A stretch of 64,000 nt of DNA from Zeus faber (taxonomy: Eukaryota > Chordata > Actinopteri > Zeiformes > Zeidae). Location of the stretch: positions 30,333,517-30,397,516 of the forward strand of contig OY482849.1 in NCBI GenBank assembly GCA_960531495.1, read 5' to 3'. Made by a program: the position numbers and the translations under genes. Shown here piece after piece: positions 23,212 through 36,034 of this stretch; the stretch's first letter is position 1, and the number at the start of each line of letters is the position of its first letter. A model generated the notes under the pieces. It had not been told where the DNA came from, ran no database searches, and worked only from the letters and a program-made list of their open reading frames with translations.

Positions 23212-25670
23212 AACAACTAACAACAGTGGGCGTGTCGTCGGTCTCCTCCGGTGGTTCCCGAAAATATTCCGGTTTCATCGTCACATTTGGCTTGAAATCC
23301 GCCGTTTGAAATGTTCTCCTAGTCGGGGATAATATCAGATTCAGCAGCGCTGTCGGAGAACTGACAATCACAGCAGGAAATGAAGTCCAGTACGCGCGGC
23401 TTACACTGACTTGGATCTATCGCACTGGATCCGCGAAGGTCTGTGATATGATTAAGATCTTCCTCCACCCGCTTCTCCTAATCAATAACAACACAGAGTT
23501 TTCACAGACAAGTGAAACCGGATCCTCGTCTTGTTTACGGAAGTGACGTCGGTGACACGCTCCCTCCGCAACGACGTCTCCGTGTGTGTGTGTGTGTGTG
23601 TAAAAGTAGTATGATTTAATGGTTGAACTCTATCAGAGAGGCTTCACATTAGGACTTCCCATCACATGGAATATGGAGGAAATGATCTTCACCCGGACGC
23701 TCGCTTTTAAGGAAGCGATCGATCAGCGTTGTTCAGCGCTGTTCAGCGTCTCGATAAGTGAATCGCGTTTCCCCATGTTATCGAATGGGAATATTTAACT
23801 CCATGGTTTAAAGATTTTTCTACTATTTATAAATCTAACTCGGTTTTGAAAATACGTTGAGAGATTTAAAAAAAAAAAAAAACACAAAAGAACATGAATC
23901 TGGAAAAGTTTTTTTCAACTTATGCTCCTGGCAATTTTAGAATGGCGGGTTTTGCTGCGGTGGATCCCATATTAATCTGTAATAGTAATGTAATATAATG
24001 TTATACTCTGTAATACTCAAGAAAGAAAACAAGCGAGTATCTTTTGATTTTACGAGAAGTGTTTTGCATGCAAGCGATTTCATGAGTTTGTAAAATGCAT
24101 CAACACTTCGTTTGACCTTGCTGATATGAGGAAACCATTAGAGCAATTAATAATGAAGCATATTTAATATAGAGTACTTTAATGTTCTCCCTTGACTAGA
24201 ATGTTCAATGAAGAGCTTTTACCTTCCCCAGTGGGCTTTTTTCCAGGAGTATTTATAGTTTTACTGAAGTACTACATATGAGTACTGTTCCCTCGAATCA
24301 AGTAAATTTTGACTTTCAAACGCTTAATGCCTTGTCGTCTGGGGATTTTTTTTATGCACCATTTTTCAGCGTCCATTAATGGTGGAAATGTCTCTATTTA
24401 TGTTATCTCATGACTCAGGCCTTTGAGGCGATAACATGTTGGAAATGTGGCCCTCGTCAGAATTCAGTTGAATAGCCCTGTTTTAGTTCCAGTCAACAGT
24501 TGTAAAAATCAACAGGGACATTTCCTGGAATATTGCTGCTGATCTCTTCTCGAATCTATCCTTAGAAGGGGGTGTGACGTTAAGTGCCGCACTGACGAGT
24601 CGTCCTCTCTGACCCGCGGAGGCACTTGATGGAATCATAGACGGTGTAAATCAAGAGGTCACACATCAGCCCTGGACAGCAGCCTTCATCACAACCAAGG
24701 CAAGCCCTAAACCCTGGGGGGAGGAGGAAAGCCCAACCGAACCAACTGTGTTCTGTGGCCTCATACCAGTGCGTGGAGACATTTCTATTCATGCAAAACA
24801 CACACAAAACAATGTCTGCAAACCGTTGCGCATCGGACACACGGAAGTGAAGTCGGTCTACCTTTCACAGTGTCTGCATGTCGGTCATATACATTGGATC
24901 AGAATTCAATGCTGTTTTGCAGACCTGGGTTTTTAAATGAAAATGCTTTGATGCTGGTGAGGTTGTTGTCTATTCTAGAAGGATCCTCCTTGCCATATGT
25001 CGAGGCATTTCATTGATATTCACAAGTGAGAATGAATCCCAGCCGGTGAAGGTACAAGCTTTACATTTTATCGGTTCTATCAAACGATTTTCCTCATCAG
25101 CCTTTTTAAAGATTTATGAAAATGCTCCGGAGAGAGAAATATTCATACCACTTTTTGAAAGAAATGCAAAGGGCTTGTTTTTCTTTTTTTTCTTTTTCCC
25201 AGTTATTGGTTGTTTGGTGAACGCCTCCTGGCATGTTCTCGGCTCCATTGTTTTGTCATCTGTGTGGTGGTCACCGGGGCGTGATAATTTAGGGGGAGAA
25301 CGTGCAATCCCTCATCCAGCCTCTCCAGCTCGGGATAAATGAAATGATTGTTGCGACGCTTTAGTGCTGGAACAACGCTCGCATGGCTCGCGCATCGTAG
25401 CTGACCTATTACACCAAAAATAAACCGAGCCAGAGCTGAAACGTGAAATATGTGCTTTTTCCACATATAGCAGGACCAGTAGTATTTTAGGCAAACGGTA
25501 ATTCATAAATATTCATTCATTCGCCTGTGTGGAAGAGTAGGCACAGGAGTCAGTCAAATAATGTAGAAGAACTTATCATATTCATTTTACTTTTTAACTT
25601 TTTTGTTCATTTCTTTTTGCTTCTCAGTTGATTATTATCACATGTGAAAACAACGACCTGACAGTAAAAA

Positions 25671-25713
25671 AATACTACTACTACTACTACTACTAGTAGT
25701 ACTACTACTACTT

Positions 25714-25753
<40 letters not shown>
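25671..25753. repeat. (CTA)n microsatellite
   Basis: Repeated CTA/TAC triplets with one short inverted 'actagtagt' interruption. Confidence 0.95.
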
Positions 25754-25755
<2 letters not shown>

Positions 25756-26060
25756 ATAATAATAATAATGAAAATAAACATAGCTGTAGGAAGGAATATA
25801 CAGGGTCCATGTTAGTCGCATTAGTCACAAATTCTTTTTCCCAGTTCCCCATGACACGCAGCATCACTTCCTATCAAGCCAAATCAAACTTTTCAGAGTC
25901 CCCCTGGAACACAGCATCAGTTCCTGCTGTCTCTTATCTCGACGCGGCGCACATCCTGCACTGAGAAACCAATATAAAACAATGCCATCTAGAGCGCAGC
26001 GCACCACGCCCCACGCCCCACGCTCCAATGCGAAAGCCCCCCCAAGAGCCACAACCAGCA

Positions 26061-26781
26061 TATACACACCGATCAGCCACAACATTAAAACCACAACTAA
26101 TAACCACTAATACTGTGTAGATCCCCCTCATGCCGCCAAAACAGCTCTGACCCTTGGAGGCATGGACTCCGCAAGACCTCTGAAGGTGTCCTGTGGTATC
26201 TGGCACCAAGACGTTGGCAGCAGATCCTTTAAGTCCTGGAGGTTGTGAGGTGGGGCTTGTTGTTCCAGCACATCCCACAGATGCTCTATGGGATCGGACC
26301 CTTACCCCGTCCATCCACATGATGTAGAAGAAAACGTGATTCATCAGAGCAGGCCACCTTCTTCCATTGCTTCATGGTCCAGTTCTGATGCTCACGTGCC
26401 CATTGTTGACACTTTCAGCGGTGGACAGGGGTCAGCATTGGCATTCTGACCAGTCTGTCAGCCCTGTCATCGGTTCACCGGTTGTCCTTCCTTGGACCAC
26501 TTTTGGAAGCTACTAACCACTGCATACCGGGAACACAACACAAGACCTGTCGTTCTTGAGATGCTGACCCAGTAGTCTAGCCATCACAATGTGGTCCTTG
26601 TCAAAGTCTCTCAGATCCTTACACTTGCCCATTTTTCCTGCTTCCAAAACATCAACCTCAAGAACTGACTGTTCACTTGCTGCCTAATATATCCCACCTC
26701 TTGACAGACATTGGAACGAGATGAGCAACGTTATTCACTTCACCTGTCAGTGGTTTAAATGTTGTGGCTGATCGGTGTATA
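26061..26781 (-). mobile_element. Internally deleted Tc1-like transposon, copy 1
   Basis: Terminal inverted repeats: tatacaccgatcagccacaa-type at 26061 (with an extra AC) and its complement ending 'gctgatcggtgtata' at 26781; TA at both ends. On the minus strand, remnants of Tc1-type transposase appear: the start MGKCKDL-like near 26632, DESRFLLHHVDG-like at 26300-26345, and the C-terminus EHLWDVLEQQ...QDLKDLL...PQDTFRGLAESMP...RAVLA. The middle, with most of the DDE catalytic core, is missing: sequence jumps at about 26290-26315. About 720 bases in place of the usual 1.5 kb or more. Confidence 0.85.
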
Positions 26782-27129
26782 ACAAATTGGACAATGATGT
26801 CACAAAGTGCCCTGTGGCCACTCTACCCACAGATACGAAGGAAGGAGAAGGAGATTTTCGGGCAGTAAGCTGCCGACACGGCAGGGTTTTTACTCAGAAT
26901 AATTAACAAAAGGCTCACCGGCCAAAACGTGAACATTATCCAATGTTCGCAATAATCTGAGATGGGGCCCATGTGCCTCATGATCTGGTCCGCGGGACAC
27001 GTCTCCTGCACCACGCGATCCCTACTGTAAGACAACACATGAGAAAGCTCTCCAAGCCGGGTCCAACCAATCAGCGCTGATGAGGCTGATCGGCGGGCCC
27101 AGTTCAGCTGCACCGTGGCGGGAAGAACC

Positions 27130-27470
27130 CAGCGCCGTCACACGTAGACAGTGGCTTAACCACGCCCCCTCATCTGCCACATACCCCCACCACCGGACTT
27201 AGGCCAGGGAGCCGGCCGGGCTCCAACTCATCCCTCTCGATCACGGCGGTGGCCAGAGACACGGACACCCGCTCCTTCCACTCCTTTAGGAGGTTATGGT
27301 GATAAATCCGAGTCGCCCCGCCCCTGTTCTCACAATGGACCTCGCCCACACTCCGCGTGACCTCGAAGGGCCCTTGCCACTTTGCGAGTAATTTAGAGCT
27401 GGGCGTAGGAGCAACATTAACACCTTGTCTCCTGGTGCAGATTGCCTGAGCAGAGCCCCTCTGTCGTATA
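27130..27470 (-). pseudogene. Ty3/gypsy-type retrotransposon remnant (integrase C-terminal region)
   Basis: Minus-strand frames read DKVLMLLLRPALNYSQSGKGP and, in another frame, HHNLLKEWKERVSVSL. In gypsy elements a 'DKVLVLLP...KLLAKWQGPF' segment is followed, about 40 residues on, by 'YH-NLLK-W', so the order fits the end of the integrase region. Frameshifts break it. The adjacent 27500-27560 resembles 12113-12165. No complete domain is present. Confidence 0.6.
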
Positions 27471-30177
27471 ACCAGGTTTCTTCAGTCAATGACTTTGTCG
27501 CGTTTAATGGGGACCGCCAGGCGCTCTGCTCGCTGCGTAGGGGTCTCCTCCTCTCGCGTGCCCCCGGGCGCTCGGCGCGCATCTCCAGCGCTCCCTCTCC
27601 TGCATTACATTGGCGAAATGAGATAAACAAAAACACACATAAAGAAAAGGAGAGCGTCAAGCCGGTGCCTCTGTGCGCGCCGCCATCTAGGCACCGTGCA
27701 GCCCAGATGAAAGAGTTTTCCTCCGTCTTCCTCAGATTCCCAGCTCTTCAATGTTTATGAAGTGGTGAGTAGAAAACCCTGAGGGTGCCGCTTTTTGCAA
27801 TAACCACAGATTCTATTGTCCCTAAAAGATTCCCACCACTGATAATGTAAGATATTACAGCAGAAATTGATGCCAGTAGTGTTACACTGTCACTGCTTTG
27901 TATTTTATATGTGTCATTGGCTGTGTCTTGGAAATGCGACATTGGTGCTATTCTCTCATGCTTGCCATCCAAAACAACATGATCAGGGCTTGAAAACCGG
28001 AACTAATAACCCTAGGGAATATCTCATGGCTTTTGAACATCTGCCCAATGAAGAAAATACAGACTTTTCTCTGGGATTCCAATGTGTGCCTTTAAACAGT
28101 CTCTGTAAACAGTTGCTTAGCGTTCCTTAGAAAATTCCTTGACATCATTTGCCATAACTGTGTTTTCCTTTCAATGTCCTTTTTAGTGCAGCATTTGGCA
28201 GGCGAGGATCACATTTACAATACATGGGCAAAAAATTTGCCAATTTTAGAAGCTTGATAACATCAGCTGGAGAGAAATGATCCAAGGCCACAAGGGCAGC
28301 GGCACTATGCACTTGTTTTTTTCTGGTAGCGCGCTACAGGGGTACAGAAGAGGGATCAATGATGTTACATAGCGATATGCTATCCTACTCTTTCGGAGGA
28401 CGGATCTGCGGCAGACGGCTGCCAAAAATTTCAAGAAGTACTTGAAATGGCTTCAGTGCTTGATGTGGAAATAGATATTAACTCCCCTTATTCACATGGT
28501 GTCGGTGTATATTTTAACTGGTAAAACGTTGTTTTGAACTACTTTGTAGATTTGATATCATGTTAACATGGGAAGTACCGACAGGAATTATAGTTTTCCG
28601 AGTTCCCATGGAACCCTGCTGCCTTTTGACCTGACACTAACTTGGAGCTCTTCCTAATGCACCTGAACCAGAGAGCGCAGCGGCCTTTACCAACGATGGC
28701 ACCAGAATTGGTGGAATGGATAGTGAATGAAACCAGCTGTTTCCACCTAAAAGGTGAATAGAAAGCTAAACATGGCTGGCCACAATCTTAAGAAATCCCC
28801 CGTCCAAATCCATATATGGTCAATGATGTCATGGCAACCCCGAGCTTGGGGTTGCCATCACTTACATTTAGAAAATTAATAAAAATCTTTTTTTTTTACA
28901 AAATGTCCAGCTGATCTGTCCACTTAAGAGGGCAGAACAGAGCACCGCCAGCTTGTGAGAAGTGCCGGTGCGCAAGAAAAAGTCCCGGTACGCCAAAGAC
29001 TAACGGGTGGACGTAAGTACCGGCCCACTTCAGGCGCTGCACTGGGTGGAATAATGGACGCTGAATACTAAAGTACTAAAGAATGTTGTCACTTATTTGC
29101 CAATAAATCCAAAATAAATAAATAAAAATGCGAAAATGGGAGGTGTAAAACCATCGTCAGGCTCCAGAATAAGTTTGTTGACCAAAACAGCCGGCTCTCC
29201 TGTTGCGAGGAAAGTCAGTCACCCGCAGGAAACGTTACTTTGGCACTCAGAGTCAATATTGAGGCAATGTCAAGTTAGTTTTGCGCGTTGCATTCACAAG
29301 TGGGATTTTTTTGGGCCGCAGAGCCGATGCACAGATCAGCCGCGCATGTCTCTGAATCCGCCCCGATCTGTTTTTATTTTCCGTATGAATGGGTCCTGCA
29401 GAAGAGCACACAGCCAGTGTCAGTGTGGAGTAACGCTGAAACGTGGAAACCCACTAGGGGACAATAATGGAAATAATTTTGCATGTAACATATTATTAAT
29501 GTATTGCAAACATTTTATTATTTGCTTTTGTGTTTTAGAGTTTTTGTCATGCACAAACAAGGCTGTGAACTGACTGACTGAATTTATTTGCCAAGTCAAA
29601 TCAACAGCACCACGCCAGCATTCTAACAGCCTTCGGAAGAAATGACAAAGAAACCAGATTCGGGCTATATTTCTCTTAAATACTGTAGCGCCAGCATTGA
29701 AAGAGGTGTCCCCTGTAACGCATTGTTCTTTAGACGCCTTCAGTGAATGCCTTCATGCGTTTCGCTGAGTCAAGGCAGACTGAGATGAGCTCAGGGAACA
29801 GAGCGCCCCAGAGCCTCGAACAACACTGTCTGGAATACCAATAGCAACACACCAGACAGAGGAATTGCAAACGTTTGGTATTATTGTCAATCTATATATA
29901 TATATATATATAATATATATATATATATATAGTATATATATATTTATACTGTGTATATATATATATAGTTGTATATAGTTTTGTAGATACTTTCATTTCC
30001 TGACGTATATTTAATACTGATACAATCTAAAGGATTAGAAACATCCGTCTGTGATATCAAACAAATAAGTGAATTACAACATTAAGTATATAACTGATTT
30101 AACAAAAGTAAAAATAGTTTGCTAAATCATTGCTAAATTTTTAGTGTGAATTGTTGATTTATTTATAGCAATCTATC

Positions 30178-30246
30178 GTCTGTCTCTCTGTCTGTCTGTC
30201 TATCTATCTATCCATCCATCATCCATCCATCCATCCATCCATAGCC

Positions 30247-30298
<52 letters not shown>

Positions 30299-30360
30299 CG
30301 TCCGTCCATCCATCTGTCCATCAATCAATCAATCTATCTATCTCTGTCTATCATTATTAT
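30178..30360. repeat. TCTG/TCCA/TCTA tetranucleotide tract
   Basis: Blocks of TCTG, TCTA and TCCA units in series, a longest pure TCTG block at about 30246-30291, ending in (TTA)n. Confidence 0.95.
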
Positions 30361-31677
30361 TATTATTATTTTTATTATTATTATCATAGCAAAGATGCTG
30401 CATTGGCTCTAGGCGTCCTCTGCTGTTACAGTCATCAGCTTCAGCCTCGTGATGAATACAACACACTGGGCTTTTCCAACTGGCTATAGCTGCGGCAGTA
30501 AAACTAAATCTCAAGCTGGGTCTGATGCTGTGTCCATTTCATCTCGAGTAATATGATCATGAGGCCATTTTCCTGCCTCACATCATGCCTGGATCAAGCA
30601 CCAACCTGAGATACATGAAGACAATGTTGGAGCTGATTGCTTCAGTCCTTCTTTAGATATGGACTTACAAGCTTTGCCTGTGATTTTCTAACTATTTAAT
30701 GAATGCTGTCTTCATTGAATTTGTTTGGTCCAAATAAAAAATCGATATCTTGTGAAGTATTTTATTTCTTATATTCTCTTATTTTTCTTATTTTTTCGCC
30801 AGGTTCTGACCCCTCAGTTTATGACTAAGGGGGTCAGAACCCTACCACAACACTCCCTCTTTTGTCTCCCCCATGTTACTGTGTCTTCTACTTTTGTTCA
30901 CCTTTGGCTAAAAATATACAGCACTTGCTCAATATAGAAACGTGACCCTATATGGAGATAAAATCCTTCATTTGAGGCTTTCATTTGGGTAATTTGACTC
31001 AGTTCACTGTGCCGGTGGAATCACTCCATCAGAAAGCCTCCTCACTCTATGAACCTGTGGCCTCCTCCCAAATATGTGACGACTCACATCTGGACCTCTG
31101 GATGTCTGGACCCCTGTTTGTGATCAGATGAGCAGACGCGTCGCTCCGCTTCTCTAAGTGTCGGCTGATTGGACCGTTTGCTCCAACGGTCGCTTGTGAG
31201 TGGCGTCCTGAACCGGTAAAATAAATCACACACCCTGGTGATGAGGGAGAAAGGCCTTAGCCTGGCACCGGTCCAACAGGATTACGTAAGAGGTGACGTG
31301 CATGTCGATGGTCTGGTTTTTTAAAGTCTTAGCTCACAAGTCATGTCTTGCTGTTATGAGGTCAGAGAAATGCTTTTGTGTTCACGGTTATATTCGGTGA
31401 TTTGAAACATTGTGCATGATGGTGAGGAAGAGTGCTGCTGTGGCAAGGCTTGATACATATTACAATAACCAGGGAGTGTTATTACGGTGCCAGACACCAG
31501 TTCTGCTTCTGCAGCTCCGACAGTTAAGAGGTTCCTTAAACACCTGAAAGTTTGAAAGAAGTGGAACCGTGCCACATTTGACCGAAGGAAGTAGTTGGGA
31601 AAATCACCACGAAATTTTTTGCTGTATTTTTTCCAACACATTTAGCCGATCAAAGTCAGTTTAAGTGAATGAAGACA

Positions 31678-31679
<2 letters not shown>

Positions 31680-31737
<58 letters not shown>
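31680..31737. repeat. (ATT)n microsatellite
   Basis: Uninterrupted ATT run of about 19 units. Confidence 0.95.
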
Positions 31738-31738
<1 letters not shown>

Positions 31739-32866
31739 TAGGCAACAAACCTTCTTTTTGGGTAAGACTGAGTTCAGAGTTTTACATTCCGAAGATAGAT
31801 AGGAAATTTCGAGATAAACTTTGTGCCACTCTGTTCAGTCTTTGACACGCTGTGCACACCTCCAGTGCTGGTGATTAAACACTCAAATAAACCATTGAAT
31901 GGTTGTCTGGGAATTTCTTTTTTAAGTAAAGAATGTCGGGCGTCAGCAGGATTTATGTAAATAATTTAATTCCCCAACTAACATTAGATTTCCTTTCCAC
32001 ATACCGTATTTCCACTGCCTCTTTCTCTTGCAATATATACGCACCTCTCAGCCTAATATTCCATTTGGACAAATCACCGCCTTTCTTAATAATAATAATG
32101 CACTCACTTCACTGTCTTTGAGGGTGGAATTTCATCCTATAATGGCCGCCACACACACAAAAATATATACTCAACGTTGAATTCAGTAGCTAATAATTGG
32201 CAGTAAATAACAGTAAATAACATGTTTTTCTCATAAATATCACAAATCATTTATTTAGAAACCCTGTCTATTTTTATTGACGGGGTGGATAGGTTATGCT
32301 TGACAGACAGCTTGACGGAGATGAGAATAAACATCCCATGTCGCCGTCCATACTGTCGCACCTCAGTCCTCCAAACAGGAGGCAAGCTCAGTAATTGTCC
32401 AAGGATAAAAAATGAACCCGAGGTGTGTGGGCTTCAGATATCCTCCTTCCTTCCTTCCATTCAGACGGACCAAACACTGCACGTGAAAGCCCTCAAAGAC
32501 ATCTCATAAATTCCGGCGGCTAACTTTGCACGGCCCGTGTAAATAAAACGATTACGACCCTGAACGACTAGCTCCAATAAAATATTTTCCTTTTCTTTTC
32601 TAACTAAGCAAGTGTCTAGGGAAATACTCCTTACAGCTGCATTAACATAATGAAATAATGAAAAGTCATTTAAAAACGATAGAACTGTGAGGGTCTACCC
32701 GGTTTCTTTCTTTTTTTTTTTTTTACCTATACTGTCAGCATGCTGGACAAACAACACAAAGTATTTGTTCCATTGCATCGAGGACAGAGTTAGTCTGCAA
32801 GTGGAGTTCAGGTTCTCAACCTGCAATGCAACTCTTTTAATTTCTTAAATCATCAAGAACTGCTGC

Positions 32867-32925
32867 AAAAACTATGCTCTCGTCATCCTACAGACGACCT
32901 GTAGGATGACGAGAGCACAGTTTTT
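32867..32925. repeat. 26-bp-arm hairpin
   Basis: Arms 32867-32892 and 32900-32925 pair at 25 of 26 positions around a 7-base loop. The arm contains 'tgctctcgtcatcctaca'. A stem of this length is compatible with a small foldback or a hairpin precursor, but no flanking repeat ends are seen. Confidence 0.85.
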
Positions 32926-33245
32926 GGTTATAAAGAACCAACACCAACCCCCCTCTTTGGAGAACTATTTATTATGTTTGGGTCTATAAACAAGTAATCA
33001 CTACTCCAAGAGGGGGAGAATCACAATGGTGAGACAAATAAACATAGAACCAAACAACATTTACACAAAAACATAAACATTGGACGAGAACATGTACTGA
33101 AAAACAATGAATTAGGTCCAGGAAAACTGGAGGAGCAACTGGTCATGTGGCCTCTTCCTGTCATAATGATGGCAGTAAATGAGGGAGGAAAGGAGAGGGG
33201 TGCAACAAGGAGGGTGCTGGGGTGCACTCCAGGCAGGTGTGGTGG

Positions 33246-33246
33246 T

Positions 33247-33301
<55 letters not shown>

Positions 33302-33345
33302 ATGTGTGCGAGTGTGTGTGCGTGTGTGCGTGTGTGTGTGTCACG
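33246..33345. repeat. (TG)n microsatellite
   Basis: Pure TG run followed by TG with CG/AG interruptions. Confidence 0.95.
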
Positions 33346-34369
33346 CACACAGTATATGTGGGAGATGGTTTACTAGGAGTAGTATCTAAAGTTTGGGGCT
33401 GCAAGGCCTCCACAGTCTTTGTTTTTCTGTAGTGTCGCTAGTTTAATTCTCAGTTTCTTGTTTTTCCAATAAAATGTATTGACTATTGTGTCTAGCGTAT
33501 TAAACCAATGTACTGTTGGTTGCAATGGGGTCATTGAAAATACATACAAGGCGATCCTGAAGTGTGATACAGAAGAAATACATTGTTATCTTATTCGACA
33601 TTCTAGTTGCAATAAACAAACACAACCATTCATTTGACTGTTTATTCCATTGGTCCTGAGTTCATCTCGGGGGTCATATCCAGTTGTAAATCATCGTCCC
33701 GTATGTGAAATATTTTGGCACCAGGCTTAAATATGTTGGCTCAAATCCTCGCGAGGTCAGACTGTCAGGCAAGGCTTGCTTCCGGTTCAAAACACTCAAA
33801 GGCATGTCAGAGTCAAACAAAACCTTAACAAGTTCACGTTTTAAGGAGGCTGCAGTGGCCTCGTACCGGCCTGGTACCATTTTCCCTGTACAGGTTGCAT
33901 TTCCATTCTATTTAATTTTCCCTGTGTCTACAAAGAAAACTATTTCTGTATATTTATCGGAAAATAGATTGAATCAAGTGAAAGCCTTCAGGAGTAAACG
34001 CATCAAACTGTGGATATACAGAGCAGCCAGGTGTGGCCTGCTCCTGTCATGACTTTTGACTCATTGCTCAAAACATAGGCAACAAAGCTTAAAATATGAT
34101 TGACAGAAAGCATTTGTGTATCCATATCCACACAAAAAAAAAACATCAAACTCATGCTTTGCACTTTCTATCTATCCTTTTTTTCCCATTGTTTTGAATT
34201 GGACATTTGTCGAGGGAAAGCGAGAGAGGAAGATGAGCTCGAGGTACATTTCATTACAAAGCCCCCTCCATCTACGGGAAATGTGCATATGCGCACATTG
34301 TCGTATTTGCATTGGTAATAGATCTGGTGACAGCAACGGCGGCCTCATCACGGAAGACATACTGCCAGT

Positions 34370-34578
34370 ATACAGGAGGCGCCGCCTGCGCGAGCGCCTC
34401 GTGTCGGTTACACACATTTTAGAATTTTTAGTATTTTTAGAGCTCTACAGCTTATTGTGTGTAATCACCGGGTGTCAAGACATTTCACTGCAAATATGTA
34501 TGTATGTACCGTATGTATATGCGTATGACAAATAACCTCTTGAACTTGAACTTGAACTTGAACTTGAACTTGAACATT
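34370..34578 (+). mobile_element. LINE 3' end, (TTGAAC)n family, plus copy
   Basis: From 'ggcgccgcctgcgcgagcgc' through 'gtgtgtaatcaccgggtgtc' and 'atttcactgcaaatatgta' to a tail of (TTGAAC)n at 34540-34573. Homologous to the inverted copy 35846-36034. Confidence 0.8.
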
Positions 34579-35400
34579 AGTCCTTTGAAAAAGTCATAAA
34601 AAAAACATATTATTATTAACTCAGAATAACATTTTCTCATATACAGTCGTATGTGCACAGACTTGTGGAGCCGGGTGGCACTTCTTCCATGGAATGATGG
34701 GGCGGGACCCGTGTGGAACCAAAACGCCCGTGGCCTCGTGGGGATCACAACGCGTGGCCTCGTTTTTTACGGAAAAAACGAAAATGTTTTTGCGATGTGA
34801 ATAAATATGCTGTTTTCACACAGCGACGAATTCCCTCGTTAAGAAGTCGGGAGTCGCACGAGGCCACGGCGCTTTTCATGGAGCGGGGAGATCCCGAGCG
34901 GGGCTCACATGCATTTACATCAACCAGAACCGGAATCATCCTATCAGAATTCTTCCGTCCTGGTGCTGCACCCTCTGGTCCGGTATATATATTTTTAGAC
35001 GTTTTGCGACATATTCCAGCCACACGCAAAGAATCCGCGTTTTGGGAAGGAATCTGAAAGACGGGGATCCGGTTGTGAATGACACGGGGGCTCTTTGAAT
35101 TCAGAGGAGACGTGCGGCGAAACAGATGCATCTTGGGAGAAACTGGGGCGAGAGGTGGAACTGCCTGCAGAGACGGAGCCAACCAGCCCCACGTCGAAAA
35201 CAAGACACGGCGTGACGCATTTGAAGATGCTTTCCATGTGAACGCGAATGTATCCGAGATTTCACTGTATCAATGGATTCAAGCTGAGAGAAGGTCATGT
35301 TGATCTGAATGAGAGCATTAGAATGTGTTTCAACAGGAGGGTTATACACAGTCAACTGCATTCAGGAAAACTCTGATGATATTCTTGTATGAGAGACAAC
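34579..35400. other. Unassigned sequence between inverted LINE ends
   Basis: Open frames of 74-152 codons occur on both strands (for example 34745-35203 minus) but none resembles a known protein, and both strands being open suggests composition rather than coding. The G+C level is higher than in the flanks. Confidence 0.4.
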
Positions 35401-35403
35401 AAC

Positions 35404-35745
<342 letters not shown>

Positions 35746-35845
35746 AATGTCAGTGTGATCAAGTCAGTATATTTCTACGTTTTACTGTATGTACTGCGAG
35801 CTTAAGGTCCCCACAAAGTCATGTCAAGAGTCATAACACGACAGG

Positions 35846-36034
35846 TAACAGTTCAAGTTCATGTTCAACTTCAAGAGACTATTTGTCACATACATACACA
35901 TACGGTTGTACATATATGCAGTGAAATGTCATGACACCCGGTGATTACGCACAAGCTCTATAAGCTCGAAAAATACTCAAATGTGCGTAATCGACACGCG
36001 GTGCTCGCGCAGGCGGCCGCAAGGGGCGGCGCCA
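35846..36034 (-). mobile_element. LINE 3' end, (TTGAAC)n family, minus copy
   Basis: Reverse complement of 34370-34578: tail '(gttcaa/gttcat)n' at 35848-35870, then 'agagactatttgtcacatac', 'gcagtgaaatgtcatgacac' and 'cggtgattacgcac', ending near 'gcgcaggcggccgc' at about 36020. Confidence 0.8.

Larger units (their letters stand above)
21831..26060. other. Gene-free stretch
   Basis: Apart from the SINE at 22999 and the (CTA)n tract at 25671 I see only unique-looking, stop-rich sequence. 23390-23600 is GC-richer with a CRE-like 'gtgacgtcgg', but no exon is evident. Confidence 0.6.
27471..34369. other. Gene-free stretch
   Basis: Nearly 7 kb without a supportable exon. Simple repeats: (TA)n at 29892-29965; a compound TCTG/TCCA/TCTA tract at 30178-30360; (ATT)n at 31680-31737; (TG)n at 33246-33345. 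Hairpins at 28831-28858, 30802-30841 and 32867-32925. A 145-codon open frame at 29136-29573 resembles no protein I know and shows no splice or start context. Confidence 0.6.

Noticed and set aside
29136..29573. 145-codon open frame as a possible novel gene
   Set aside because: No recognisable domain, no start or splice context, in a repeat-rich gene-free stretch. Could be revisited with RNA data.
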